From Variovorax paradoxus (GTDB lineage: Bacteria > Pseudomonadota > Gammaproteobacteria > Burkholderiales > Burkholderiaceae_C): a DNA stretch of 64,000 nt. Of the stretch, positions 55,021 to 63,910 are shown piece after piece. Within the stretch, counting starts at the first letter, position 1. Each line of letters begins with the position of its first letter. Under the pieces are notes generated by a model that saw only the letters and a program-made list of their open reading frames with translations, had not been told where the DNA came from and did not search any database. The stretch is from contig NZ_CP046622.1 of assembly GCF_009755665.1 (NCBI RefSeq), positions 496,001 to 560,000 of the forward strand. The letters are read 5' to 3'. Both the position numbers and the translations under genes were made by a program.

Positions 55021-55511
55021 GGTTGGCGTGCGAGATAGGTAGCGAGATTGGTGGCTGCGGTGGCGCGCACTTTCTTGCGCAGCATCGGTGTCCAGCCGAG
55101 AAGGAGTCCGGGTGCGCCCAGCGCCTGGCGCGACCAGGCCCAGAAGTCGAAGCTGTCGCGGTGCGTGGCAATCAGCCCGTCGGGTGTGAAGCCGAAGCGC
55201 GCGTCGATGCTGTTGTCGACCACCCGGCCGGTGGCGCTGAAGCGGTAGTGCGCATCCCAGTGCGCCTGGCCGCTGGTGTCGTCGGCATGCACGTCGCGCC
55301 ACGTCAGCTTCCACACGTCGGCGCCTCCGGCCTTGGTTGCGCTGCAGAGCATGCGCCACATGCCGCCCACCTGCTGGCGGCCGCGCAATGAAAAGGCTTC
55401 GTCGTCGAATTGCGCATCGCTTGCATAGCAGGCGGCCATGGTGGCGGCGTCCAGCCGTGAGAACGCCTCGTAGAAGCGCTCGATCGTCTGGGCATTGGCT
55501 GCTGCTGTCAT
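55017..55511 (-). CDS. NTF2-like (SnoaL_2-type) protein
   Basis: The 164-residue product starts MTAAANAQTIERFYEAFSRL, then ATMAACYASDAQFDDEAFSL and the barrel strands HWDAHYRFSATGRVVDNSID and FDFWAWSRQALGAPGLLLGW. It is a SnoaL-like fold common in small isomerases and polyketide cyclases, but most members have no known reaction. It is followed by the GNAT gene with 4-bp overlap. A -35/-10 pair is not evident in the 99-bp gap before the pncC end. Confidence 0.85.
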   Translation of the reverse strand: MTAAANAQTIERFYEAFSRLDAATMAACYASDAQFDDEAFSLRGRQQVGGMWRMLCSATKAGGADVWKLTWRDVHADDTSGQAHWDAHYRFSATGRVVDNSIDARFGFTPDGLIATHRDSFDFWAWSRQALGAPGLLLGWTPMLRKKVRATAATNLATYLARQP

Positions 55512-55610
55512 TGAAGTGTCTTTCTTATGGATGACGTGCGATGGCTGCGTGGCCGAAATGCGGCGCAGCGCGAAATCATAGACGGCGGAATTTGCGGCGC
55601 GCCTTCTGGT

Positions 55611-56126
55611 CTAGGGACCGAGCAGGCCGGCCAGCGTCTGCAGCGCGTAGTGCACAGTGGCCGTGCGCACCGCGGCGCGGTCGCCGTCGAAGCGGCGGCG
55701 CTCCGTGCGCACCTGCCCGTCGACCGACCATCCGAACCACACGGTGCCGACCGGCTTGCCGGGGGTGCCGCCGGTAGGGCCGGCCACGCCGGTGACGGCC
55801 ACCGCCACGTGCGCGGGCGAACGCGCGATGGCGCCCATGGCCATGGCGTGCGCCACGGGTTCGCTGACTGCGCCGTGGGCTTCGATCAGTGCCGCATCGA
55901 CACCCAGCAACTCGGTCTTGGCCGCGTTCGAGTAAGTGACGAAGCCGCGCTCGAACCAGGCGCTGGAGCCCGCCAGTTCGGTGCAGGCGCCGGCAATGAG
56001 GCCCCCGGTGCAGCTTTCGGCCGTGGCGAGCATCCAGCCTTTTTTCAGCAGCAGCCCGGCCGTGGCCGCGACGAGGGCGGGTGTGTCCAGGTCCGCAAGA
56101 AAGTTGGAGGGGGCCGAGGGTTCCAT
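55611..56126 (-). CDS. pncC: CinA-family nicotinamide-nucleotide amidohydrolase
   Basis: The 171-residue product is the PncC/CinA C-terminal domain alone: LLKKGWMLATAESCTGGLIA (about 26-45), GSSAWFERGFVTYSNAAKTE and AVAVTGVAGPTGGTPGKPVG. It deamidates nicotinamide mononucleotide in the pyridine nucleotide cycle. The N-terminal COG1058 domain is absent. ATG 56126 is chosen because GGTGA is 7 bases upstream; ATG 56138 would overlap pgpA. It directly follows pgpA, the widespread pgpA-pncC order. Confidence 0.92.
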   Translation of the reverse strand: MEPSAPSNFLADLDTPALVAATAGLLLKKGWMLATAESCTGGLIAGACTELAGSSAWFERGFVTYSNAAKTELLGVDAALIEAHGAVSEPVAHAMAMGAIARSPAHVAVAVTGVAGPTGGTPGKPVGTVWFGWSVDGQVRTERRRFDGDRAAVRTATVHYALQTLAGLLGP

Positions 56127-56131
56127 GAAGT

Positions 56132-56719
56132 TCACCATGCGCGCCAGAGCGCAATGACCAGCAGCGTGCAGAACGCCGCTACCAGGTCGTCGAGGATGAT
56201 GCCAAAGCCCGCGCGCCACCAGCGCACCTCGGCGGCATCGCGCTGCTTGAACAGCCCGTCCGCCCAGGCCACCGGGCCCGGCTTGGCGGCATCGAAGAAG
56301 CGGAACAGCCCGAATGCCACGGCCTGCGCGACGAGGCCGGCCGGCGTGACGAGCCAGAGCACGATCCAGAACGCGACCACTTCGTCCCACACGATGCTGC
56401 CCGGGTCCGCCACGCCCATGTGGCGCGCGGTCACGCTGCAGGCCCACCAGCCGATCGGCAGCGAAGCCAGGATCACCCAGCCGATGGTGGCTGGCGTGAA
56501 CCACAGCTGCATCACCACGAAGGCCGCCCAGGCCCAGAGCGTGCCGACCGTGCCGGGCGCCACGCGCGGCAGCCCGGAGCCGAAACCCATGGCAATGAAG
56601 TGCGCCGGGTGGGAAAGCAGGAAGGCCTTGGTCGGCCGGCCCGGCACGCCAGCCGGGATGGGGCCGGACGGGGAAGGGGTCGAGGAGGAGGAAGAGGGAG
56701 GCGGGGGAACGGCTTGCAT
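56132..56719 (-). CDS. pgpA: Phosphatidylglycerophosphatase A
   Basis: The 195-residue product removes phosphate from phosphatidylglycerol phosphate in membrane lipid synthesis. After a Ser/Pro-rich start (about 4-32), it has FIAMGFGSGLPRVAPGTVGT (about 44-63), the PgpA signature, then WDEVVAFWIVLWLVTP and FFDAAKPGPVAWAD, and ends DDLVAAFCTLLVIALWRAW, where helices contribute about four membrane spans. thiL usually lies directly upstream in proteobacteria, but here it is 6 kb away. It is followed by pncC. Confidence 0.95.
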   Translation of the reverse strand: MQAVPPPPSSSSSTPSPSGPIPAGVPGRPTKAFLLSHPAHFIAMGFGSGLPRVAPGTVGTLWAWAAFVVMQLWFTPATIGWVILASLPIGWWACSVTARHMGVADPGSIVWDEVVAFWIVLWLVTPAGLVAQAVAFGLFRFFDAAKPGPVAWADGLFKQRDAAEVRWWRAGFGIILDDLVAAFCTLLVIALWRAW

Positions 56720-56855
56720 CACTGCGAAGTGTCGCGCATCCGCGGGCGGCCTGAACCCTCTATTTGTCAAAGCTTTATCTTGTTTAATTGGTCGATGCGG
56801 CCTAGTATCGGGTCCTCTTTCGACATTCGCCTCCTTCACACGAGGCGCCGATCCG

Positions 56856-58325
56856 ATGCCCGCCGCACCCAGCTCCGCCGCCGATTCCGCTTCGCCGGTT
56901 TCCAATCTCTCCACCGCCGCATGGGGCGACCTGTTCCGGGGCCGCAATGGCTGGCGCGCCCTTGCGCTGACGGGCGGCGTCGCGCTGCATGCGGTCAACG
57001 TGCACATCGTCACGACGGTGCTGCCCTCGGTGGTGAGCGAAATCGGCGGGCTCGACTGGTATGCCTGGAGCACCACGCTCTTCGTGGTCGGGTCGATCGT
57101 CGGCGCCACGCTGTCGGTGCGCCTGCTCGCCGCATTTGGGCCGCGCGGTGCATGCCTTGCGGCGCTGGCGGCATTCACCGCCGGCTCGATGGGCTGCGCG
57201 CTGGCGCCAGCCATGCCCTGGCTGCTTGCGGGCCGCACGGTGCAGGGGGTGGGCGGCGGCCTGCTGGCGGCCCTGAGCTATGGGCTGATCCAACTGGTGT
57301 TCGCGCCGCGGCTGTGGCCTCGCGCGGTGGCGCTGGTGTCGGGCATGTGGGGCGTGGCCACGCTCTGCGGCCCGGCGGTCGGCGGCCTGTTCGCACAGGC
57401 GGGGCACTGGCGATGGGCCTTCTGGTCGCTGTTGCCGCTGGCGGCGGTGCAGGCACTCCTGGTCGCGGTGCAGCTGCGGCCCGGCGCCGGGGTGCGGCAC
57501 GTGCGCCCCGCCGGCATGCCGCGCATTCCCGCGTTGCAGATCGGCTTGCTGGCGGCGTCGGTGCTGCTGATCGCCGCCAGCGAGTTCGCACCCGCGCTGG
57601 CCTGGCAGGCCATCGGCGTGGCGGCGGGGCTCGGGCTCGGCGTGGCCGCCACACGGGTGGACGGGCGCGCCGCCGTGCGGTTGCTGCCGACCGGCGCCTA
57701 TGCGGTGCGCGCGCCGATGGGCGCCATCTACGCCGGCGTGGTGCTGCTGATGATCGGCACCACCACCGAAATCTTCGTGCCGTACTTCCTGCAGTTGCTG
57801 CACGGGCATTCACCTCTGCTGGCGGGCTACCTCACGGCGGCAATGGCCGGCGGCTGGAGCGCGGGTTCGCTGCTGTCGTCGGGACGCAGCGGCGCGGGCG
57901 CCGACCGCATGCTGCGTGCGGGACCGGTGGCCTGCACGCTGGGCCTGGCGGCGCTGGCCGTGCTGATGCCTGCGCATGGCCGCCTTGCCGCGGGTGCCGA
58001 AACACTGCTGGTTGCCATCGCCCTCGGCACTGTCGGGCTGGGCGTGGGCATCGGCTGGCCGCACCTGGTCACGCGCGTGATGTCGCTCGCGCCGGCGGGG
58101 CAGGAAGGACTGGCCTCCGCCTCCATCACGACCGTGCAGCTCTACGGTATGGCCGTGGGCGCGGCGGTTGCGGGGCTGGTGGCGAACGCGGCCGGCCTCA
58201 CCGCTCCGGGCGGCGTGGCCGGCGCGCGCTCGGCCGCCTTCTGGCTGTTCGCGAGCTTCGCGCTCGCACCGGCGCTCGCGGCATGGCTCGTCGCCCGCTT
58301 CGCGACCGCCGCACACAGTCGATGA
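56856..58325 (+). CDS. MFS transporter, DHA2-like
   Basis: The 489-residue product has about 14 hydrophobic segments. WYAWSTTLFVVGSIVGATLS (about 69-88), AGRTVQGVGGGLLAALSYG and VSGMWGVATLCGPAVGGLFA, with the motif C-like GPAVGG, point to a drug/H+ antiporter of the DHA2 family. ATG 56856 follows a 136-bp gap that starts at pgpA; the frame is open to 55527, but that part lies opposite pncC and pgpA and is not coding. It is the first gene of the block inserted between pgpA and thiL. Confidence 0.88.
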   Translation: MPAAPSSAADSASPVSNLSTAAWGDLFRGRNGWRALALTGGVALHAVNVHIVTTVLPSVVSEIGGLDWYAWSTTLFVVGSIVGATLSVRLLAAFGPRGACLAALAAFTAGSMGCALAPAMPWLLAGRTVQGVGGGLLAALSYGLIQLVFAPRLWPRAVALVSGMWGVATLCGPAVGGLFAQAGHWRWAFWSLLPLAAVQALLVAVQLRPGAGVRHVRPAGMPRIPALQIGLLAASVLLIAASEFAPALAWQAIGVAAGLGLGVAATRVDGRAAVRLLPTGAYAVRAPMGAIYAGVVLLMIGTTTEIFVPYFLQLLHGHSPLLAGYLTAAMAGGWSAGSLLSSGRSGAGADRMLRAGPVACTLGLAALAVLMPAHGRLAAGAETLLVAIALGTVGLGVGIGWPHLVTRVMSLAPAGQEGLASASITTVQLYGMAVGAAVAGLVANAAGLTAPGGVAGARSAAFWLFASFALAPALAAWLVARFATAAHSR

Positions 58326-58343
58326 GAGCGCGTGCGGCGCGGC

Positions 58344-60047
58344 TCAGGCGATCACGCCTTCCCACCTCAGCAGCCGCCTGCGGCCCTGAAGATGCCGCCG
58401 CTCGCCGCGCAGCTGCGCCACCAGTTCGTAAGCATCGGGTGGCACATAGGCGCCGCGCCACGCCACATGCTGGTCGGCGCGGCACAGCACCAGTCGGTGC
58501 ATGTATGCGGCAGGTACCTCGGCCGCCTCGATGTCGACCACGGTGAGCGGCATGCCGTAAGCGCGCGCCGCGCGCTCGAGCGCCGATACGTCCGCGCTGC
58601 GATCGAAGCGCAGCAGCGTGTAGCCCGGCCCGAACGCGTCGTAGAGCGACCTGCCATCGCCCAGCCAGAAATGCGGCGCGCGGCAGCCCGGCACCGTGGA
58701 GGGCGTGAAGCCGCCCATCGAATAGGCCGGCGCGGCGTGCTCGCCATCTGCCACGATGATCGGCGAGCCTGTGTAGAAGTAGCCGAAGTTCAGGCCCGCA
58801 CAGCAGAACTGCTGCACGTTGAGTTCGTACGCCTCGCGGCCGATCTCGGCGCGCAGCGCATCTCCCTCGGGCCCGGGCGCCTCGATGTCCTGCGGCACGG
58901 CGCGGCGCGCGCGAATCATCTTCTGCGCATGTTCCATCGCAAAGTTCGACACCTGCTCGGTGATCGGCAGGCGCTCGGCTTCATACGCATCGAGAATGCC
59001 TTCGTCGCCCCAGCCCCGCACGCAGGCCGCGAGCAGCCACGAGAGGTTGAGCGCATCGGCAATGCCCGCGTTCATTCCGTATCCCGCGTAGGGCACCCAC
59101 AGATGCGCCGCGTCGCCCGCAAGGAACACGCGGCCTTCGCGAAACCGGTTGGCCACAAGACGTCGCCCGACCCAGTCTTCCTTGCTGATGATCTCGTAGG
59201 AAAAATCGGGCCCCACCCCCAGGATTTCACGCAGCGACTTGTCGCGGTCGACCGAATCGAACTCGGGCTCGTCGGCGTTCAGGTGGTTGTGCACCAGCCA
59301 GGTCTCGTGGCCGTCGATGGCGAACATGGTGCCGCAGCGGCGCGGGTTCATGGCGTAGCAAGACCACGCCGGCTTGCCCGGCATGAGCGCACGCAGCTGC
59401 GGCGCGCGAATGAGGGTGGACTGCACGCGCTGGATTACGGCCGTGCCCTCCAGCTTCGCGCCGATCTGCTTGCGCACCGCGGAGCTGCCGCCGTCGCAGC
59501 CCACCATGTAGCGGCAGCGAATGGTGTGCGTCGCGTGGCTGTCGAGATTGAGTGCGGTGGCGCTCACGCCGCCGCCGTCCTGCGCGAGCGAGGTGAACTG
59601 CGTGCGGTTCAGCAACCGCACGCCGGGCAGCGCCGCCGTGTGCCTGAGCAAGATCGGCTCCAGGTAGATCTGGTTGATGCGGTGCGGCGGCTCGGGTGTG
59701 GGCCAGCGTGCATCGGGTCCTTCCGTTGCGGTGTAGCGGTCGCGCCGGCACGGAATGGGAATGCGCGCGAGCTCCATGCCCGTTGCGCTGGTGCGAAACA
59801 CCACGTCGTTGGGATAGTCGGCCGGCAGGCCCGCGTCGCGCAGCTTCTGCGCCACGCCCAGGCGGCGAAACTGCTCCATGGTGCGCGAGGACACGTGGTT
59901 GCATTTCACGCTCGGCGGCTCGGCGAACCGGCGGGTTTCGCAAATGATGACCGAGAGGCCGTGCGAGGCCAGGTCCATCGCCAGCGTGAGGCCCACCGGG
60001 CCCGCACCGACGATCAGCACGTCGGCTTCGAGATTCTTGTCTGTCAT
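58344..60047 (-). CDS. FAD-dependent aromatic-ring monooxygenase-like protein
   Basis: The 567-residue product has DVLIVGAGPVGLTLAMDLAS (about 9-28), the FAD Rossmann motif, RVFLAGDAAHLWVPYAGYGM (GD motif, about 307-326) and a C-terminal thioredoxin-like domain. It looks like a PheA/MhpA-type single-component hydroxylase acting on phenolic or related acids with NAD(P)H and oxygen. The mid region contains VSSRTMEQFRRLGVAQKLRD. ATG 60047 is chosen over 60071. It follows the Bug gene by 16 bp in one transcript, suggesting the Bug protein delivers its substrate. Confidence 0.85.
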   Translation of the reverse strand: MTDKNLEADVLIVGAGPVGLTLAMDLASHGLSVIICETRRFAEPPSVKCNHVSSRTMEQFRRLGVAQKLRDAGLPADYPNDVVFRTSATGMELARIPIPCRRDRYTATEGPDARWPTPEPPHRINQIYLEPILLRHTAALPGVRLLNRTQFTSLAQDGGGVSATALNLDSHATHTIRCRYMVGCDGGSSAVRKQIGAKLEGTAVIQRVQSTLIRAPQLRALMPGKPAWSCYAMNPRRCGTMFAIDGHETWLVHNHLNADEPEFDSVDRDKSLREILGVGPDFSYEIISKEDWVGRRLVANRFREGRVFLAGDAAHLWVPYAGYGMNAGIADALNLSWLLAACVRGWGDEGILDAYEAERLPITEQVSNFAMEHAQKMIRARRAVPQDIEAPGPEGDALRAEIGREAYELNVQQFCCAGLNFGYFYTGSPIIVADGEHAAPAYSMGGFTPSTVPGCRAPHFWLGDGRSLYDAFGPGYTLLRFDRSADVSALERAARAYGMPLTVVDIEAAEVPAAYMHRLVLCRADQHVAWRGAYVPPDAYELVAQLRGERRHLQGRRRLLRWEGVIA

Positions 60048-60063
60048 GGTTTCTCGAACCCCT

Positions 60064-61077
60064 TCAGTCAAGCTTGATGTGGGCGTCCTGGATCACCTTG
60101 GCCCACTTCCTCGTTTCGGTGCGGATGTAAGCTGAAAAGGCCTCCGGCGTGCCCGGCGAGGGCTCCACGCCAAGGTTGCGCATGGCGGCCTTGTTCTGCT
60201 CGTCGGCCAGTGCGGCATTGATCTCCGCATTCAGCCTTGCCACCACGGGCGCCGGTGTGCCCGCGGGCGCAACCACGCCGAACCAGCCGGTCGAGTCGTA
60301 GCCGGGCAGTCCGCCTTCGGCCACGGTCGGCACGTCGGGCAGCATGGGGAGCCGCTCGGGGCTTGTGACGGCGAAGGCAACCAGCTTGCCGGCCTTGATC
60401 TGCTGCAGCGACGAAGGCAGGTCGACCACCGCGAGCGGTATCTGGCCCGCCAGCGCATCGAGCGCCGCCGGTCCCGAGCCGCGGTAGGGCACCTCCACCA
60501 GCTTGATGCCCGCCATCTGCGAGAACAGCGCGGCCGAGAGATGCATGGCCGTGCCGTTGCCACCATGGCCGATGGAGAGCGAGCCCGGCTTTTCCTTTGC
60601 AAGTGCAATCAATTCGCGCTGCGTCTTCGCAGCCACGGAAGGGTGTCCGACGAGCACGAACGGAATGGCCGCGAGCATGCCCACCGGCTTGAAGTCCTTC
60701 AGCGGATCGAAGGGCATCTGCGCATACAGGCTCGTGTTGGCCGACAGCGCGCCGGCCGCGCCCACACCCAGCGTGTAGCCGTCGGCGGGCGCCTTGGCCA
60801 CCAGCGAAAGGCCCACGTTGCCCCCGGCACCGGGGCGGTTGTCCACCACCACCTGCTGGCCGAGCTTGTCGTTCATGCGCGGCACCAGCATGCGCACTAC
60901 GCCATCGGCGCTGCCGCCGGGCGGAAAGGTCACCACCATGCGAATGGGCTTGTCGGGAAAGTCGCCGGCGGCGGGTGCCTGTGCGTGGGCGGTACCGGTC
61001 AGCAGTGCGCACGCCGTGCCCAGCAGCAGTAGCTTCCGGCGAAGCGCATGTGCCTGGCAGGCCATGGTTGCAGTCAT
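60064..61077 (-). CDS. Bug-family substrate-binding protein
   Basis: The 337-residue product has a signal peptide (about 1-32, ending ALLTGTAHAQAP) and the Bug core FPDKPIRMVVTFPPGGSADG (about 39-58) and GLSLVAKAPADGYTLGVGAAG. Its ligand is presumably an aromatic or carboxylic acid used by the monooxygenase 16 bp downstream. It is divergent from a LysR gene across a 100-bp region with an 8-bp inverted repeat. No TctAB genes are visible. Confidence 0.9.
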   Translation of the reverse strand: MTATMACQAHALRRKLLLLGTACALLTGTAHAQAPAAGDFPDKPIRMVVTFPPGGSADGVVRMLVPRMNDKLGQQVVVDNRPGAGGNVGLSLVAKAPADGYTLGVGAAGALSANTSLYAQMPFDPLKDFKPVGMLAAIPFVLVGHPSVAAKTQRELIALAKEKPGSLSIGHGGNGTAMHLSAALFSQMAGIKLVEVPYRGSGPAALDALAGQIPLAVVDLPSSLQQIKAGKLVAFAVTSPERLPMLPDVPTVAEGGLPGYDSTGWFGVVAPAGTPAPVVARLNAEINAALADEQNKAAMRNLGVEPSPGTPEAFSAYIRTETRKWAKVIQDAHIKLD

Positions 61078-61104
61078 CGAATCACTCCTTGAATATTGGT
61101 CTTG

Positions 61105-61163
61105 TTTGATGCCGATTGGACGATGCCAGCATTCATCCGTAAATCAAGGAATTCCGCATCAAA
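61105..61163. promoter_or_regulatory. LysR-type operator region between Bug and LysR genes
   Basis: TTTGATGC (61105-61112) and GCATCAAA (61156-61163) form a perfect 8-bp inverted repeat 43 bp apart. ATGC-CA-GCAT (61123-61132) sits near the centre. The spacing suits a LysR tetramer bending DNA across both promoters. Confidence 0.55.
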
Positions 61164-61177
61164 TATCATCTTTTCTA

Positions 61178-62074
61178 ATGAACGCGAACTTCAGTCCTAC
61201 GCTGCGCCAGTTGCGTGCATTTCTTGCCGTGTACCAGCTGCGACAGCTCAGTGCGGCGGCGCAAAAGCTCTTCGTCACGCAATCGGCGGTGAGCATGCTG
61301 ATCCGCCAGCTCGAGGAAGGTCTGGGCACGCGCCTGTTCGACCGCACCACGCGTTCGCTCAAGCCCACCGCCGCCGCGGAAGAAATGCTCTCCACGGTCG
61401 AACGCGTGCTGCGCGATGTCGATTCGCTCTCGGCCGATTTCCGCGAACTCAGCACGCTCGAGCGCGGGCGCGTGACGCTGGCCATCACGCCCACGCTTGC
61501 CGCGCTGCTCCTGCCCGACGCGATGCGCGTGTTCGCCCAGCAGCATCCCAAGGTGCGCGTGCTGGTGAACGACTGCGCGCCCGACCAGTTCATTTCGCGC
61601 ATCCTCGGCGAGCATGTGGATTTCGGAATCGGCACGCCCGAACGGCCCGGCGCCGAGGTCGAGACGCAGCGGCTGATGCGCGACCATCTCGCGCTGGTGT
61701 GCCGCAGCGACCATCCGCTGGCCAATGCACGCGTGGTCCGCTGGAGCGATCTCGGGCGCTACCCCGTGATTACCGTGCGGCCGGGCTACGGCGTGCGGCC
61801 GCTCATTGACGGCACCGCAGCCGATGCCGGCGTGGCGCTCGACGTGGTGAACGAAGTTTCGTTTCTTTCAACGGCACTGTGGATGACCGCCAGCGGCATG
61901 GGGCCGTCGATCATGCCCTCGGCCTTCGCCCGCGCCGCAAACGATCCGTCGCTGGTGATCAAGGTGCTCAGCGCGCCGCGCGTGGCGCGCGACGTCTCGG
62001 TGGTGACTAAGCGCGGGCATTCGCTGTCGGCGGCGGCGCGCAGCTTCATCGACGTGCTGAAGCAGTCGCTGTAG
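61178..62074 (+). CDS. LysR-family transcriptional regulator
   Basis: The 298-residue product starts MNANFSPTLRQLRAFLAVYQ, then helix-turn-helix QLSAAAQKLFVTQSAVSMLI (about 23-42) and effector lobes (about 95-290; LAITPTLAALLLPDAMRVFA). SAVSMLIRQLEEGLG in the recognition region is a normal variant of the usual SAVSRxI. It faces the Bug/monooxygenase operon and likely regulates it with an aromatic-acid effector. The ATG is only about 9 bases past a TATCAT -10-like hexamer (61164-61169), so the leader may be very short. Confidence 0.92.
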   Translation: MNANFSPTLRQLRAFLAVYQLRQLSAAAQKLFVTQSAVSMLIRQLEEGLGTRLFDRTTRSLKPTAAAEEMLSTVERVLRDVDSLSADFRELSTLERGRVTLAITPTLAALLLPDAMRVFAQQHPKVRVLVNDCAPDQFISRILGEHVDFGIGTPERPGAEVETQRLMRDHLALVCRSDHPLANARVVRWSDLGRYPVITVRPGYGVRPLIDGTAADAGVALDVVNEVSFLSTALWMTASGMGPSIMPSAFARAANDPSLVIKVLSAPRVARDVSVVTKRGHSLSAAARSFIDVLKQSL

Positions 62075-62149
62075 TTCTTTTCGCCTCTTTTCGCGGCAAG
62101 CACGAGCCGTATGCTTGGCGCCTCATTCAAGCGCGAAAGCCCACTCATC

Positions 62150-62860
62150 ATGAAGACAACCCTCGTCCGTTTCAACGCGTTGTGCCTGTGCCTCGCATTC
62201 AGTCTCTTGCTCGCCGCCTGCGGCAACAAGGAGGCCGAGCAGCGCGCCGCATTCATCGGCTTCTTGCAGACCCGCGTGCTCGACAAGCCCGGCCTGCGCG
62301 TGCCCGCGCCCAACGCCGATGAAAAAGCCTCCTTCGGCGACTATGCGCAGCACTACGCGGTGATTGCCGACTTCAACGAAGGCATGAACAAGTCCGTCAG
62401 CCAGCCGATGGGCCAGGTCATGGCCAAGGGCGCGCTGCGCTCCGTTGCCGACCTGGCATCGCGGCGCGACGACCTCAAGGCTGCGAAAGACGGCCTGGGC
62501 GGCTTGCGCACCGCGCTCGACCAGGAGCTTGCCAAGGCCGACGCAGCGCGCGCCAAGCTCAAGCAGCCCGACGACCTGAAGCAGGTGTACGACAAGGCCT
62601 ATGAAAAGACGGTGACAGCGCCGGCCGCCACCTTCAAGGAAGTGTTCCCCGCGCTCGATGCGGTGTTCGACGGCGCGCTGGCCGTGGGCAACTACATCGA
62701 GCAGAACAAGTCGAAGATCCAGGTCTCGGGCTCGACCGTGGCCGTGACCGACCCCGCGGTGCAGGCGGAGCTCAACAAGATGCTGCAGGACCTCAACGGC
62801 CATTCGAAGGCCATCAATGCCGCGCAAACGAAAATGCAGGCAATGGTGCGCGGGGGCTAA
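62150..62860 (+). CDS. DUF3053 family lipoprotein
   Basis: The 236-residue product has a lipoprotein signal with lipobox LLLAAC, lipidated Cys at about 24, then GNKEAEQRAAFIGFLQTRVL, which is the DUF3053 N-terminus. The rest is mostly helical and charged (RDDLKAAKDGLGGLRTALDQ, EVFPALDAVFDGALAVGNYI). The E. coli relative YiaF is also uncharacterised. It ends 1 bp before the thiL stop (convergent). Confidence 0.88.
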   Translation: MKTTLVRFNALCLCLAFSLLLAACGNKEAEQRAAFIGFLQTRVLDKPGLRVPAPNADEKASFGDYAQHYAVIADFNEGMNKSVSQPMGQVMAKGALRSVADLASRRDDLKAAKDGLGGLRTALDQELAKADAARAKLKQPDDLKQVYDKAYEKTVTAPAATFKEVFPALDAVFDGALAVGNYIEQNKSKIQVSGSTVAVTDPAVQAELNKMLQDLNGHSKAINAAQTKMQAMVRGG

Positions 62861-63820
62861 TCAGACGAAGTGGTCGAACGAGCCGAATCGCTGCGCGACG
62901 GGTGAGCCGCTCGCGTCCACGATGCGCAGGCCTGCTTCGGCATCGATGCGGCCGATGCGCGTCACGCGAGTGAGGCTTTCCTTGCCGGCTTGCTCCACGG
63001 CGGCGCGCGCGGAGGGCGCCGCGGTAAAAACCAGTTCGTAGTCGTCGCCGCCCGAGAGCGCGCAGGTGCGCAGTGCCTCGATACTCAAGCCCGGTGTGGA
63101 TGCGGCGGCCACCGTGCTCGTGGCCGCGTCGGCATCGAGCGTTGCGCCCACCCGGCTCGACGCGAGGATGTGGCCCAGGTCGCCGACGAGCCCGTCGCTC
63201 ACATCCACCGCCGCCGAGGCGGTGCCGCGCAACGCCTGGCCCAATGCGACGCGCGGCGTCGGCTGTTCCATGCGCATCCTTGCCTGCGCGAAGATGTCGG
63301 CTGGCAATGCGAGCGTGCCGCGAAACACTTCGAGCGCCAGCCGCGCATCGCCCAGCGTGCCGCTGACCCATATGTCGTCGCCCGCGCGCGCGCCAGAGCG
63401 CAGCAGCGCCGCGCCGGCCGGCACTTCGCCGAACACCGTGATGCAGATGTTGAGCGGCCCGCGCGTGGTGTCGCCGCCCACAAGCTCGCAGCCGTGCGCA
63501 TCGGCCAGCGCAAAGAGTCCGCGCGAAAAGCCTTCGAGCCAGGGCTCGTCGACCCCGGGCAATGCGAGCGCGAGCGTGAAGGCCAGCGGCCTGGCGCCGC
63601 AGGCCGCAAGGTCGCTGAGGTTCACCGCCAGCGCCTTGTGGCCAAGCCGCGCCGGATCGACCGTCGAGAGAAAGTGCCGGCCCTCGACCAGCATGTCGGA
63701 GGACACGGCCAACTGCATGCCCGGCGCGGGTGCGAGCAAGGCGCAGTCGTCGCCCACGCCGAGCGGAGAGCGCTTGGCGGGACGCTTGAAGTAACGTGTG
63801 ATCAGGTCGAATTCACCCAT
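62861..63820 (-). CDS. thiL: Thiamine-monophosphate kinase
   Basis: The 319-residue product phosphorylates thiamine monophosphate to the cofactor thiamine diphosphate. MGEFDLITRYFKRPAKRSPL and GVGDDCALL (Mg/ATP aspartates, about 21-29) are the ThiL start; SSDMLVEGRHFLSTVDPARLG is shortened here to SDMLVEGRHF, then ARPLAFTLALALPGVDEPWL and DISDGLVGDLGHIL-like VDVSDGLVGDLGHIL. No TPP riboswitch is visible upstream. pgpA, its usual downstream neighbour, lies 6.1 kb away. Confidence 0.95.
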   Translation of the reverse strand: MGEFDLITRYFKRPAKRSPLGVGDDCALLAPAPGMQLAVSSDMLVEGRHFLSTVDPARLGHKALAVNLSDLAACGARPLAFTLALALPGVDEPWLEGFSRGLFALADAHGCELVGGDTTRGPLNICITVFGEVPAGAALLRSGARAGDDIWVSGTLGDARLALEVFRGTLALPADIFAQARMRMEQPTPRVALGQALRGTASAAVDVSDGLVGDLGHILASSRVGATLDADAATSTVAAASTPGLSIEALRTCALSGGDDYELVFTAAPSARAAVEQAGKESLTRVTRIGRIDAEAGLRIVDASGSPVAQRFGSFDHFV

Positions 63821-63910
63821 GGGGCGAGCATAAGCGCTGCGGCAGCCGAAGCCGGCTTGCTCGACCTGGCGAGCTGCGGCTAGAGTCGAGCAAAAGAGGG
63901 GGGGTCATTC

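Noticed and set aside
55527..56855. Upstream extension of the MFS gene frame
   Set aside because: It runs opposite pncC and pgpA and gives an implausible low-complexity sequence; the MFS fold begins after ATG 56856.
62861..63910. TPP riboswitch upstream of thiL
   Set aside because: I looked for the conserved TPP motifs in the short gap before the thiL start and saw none.
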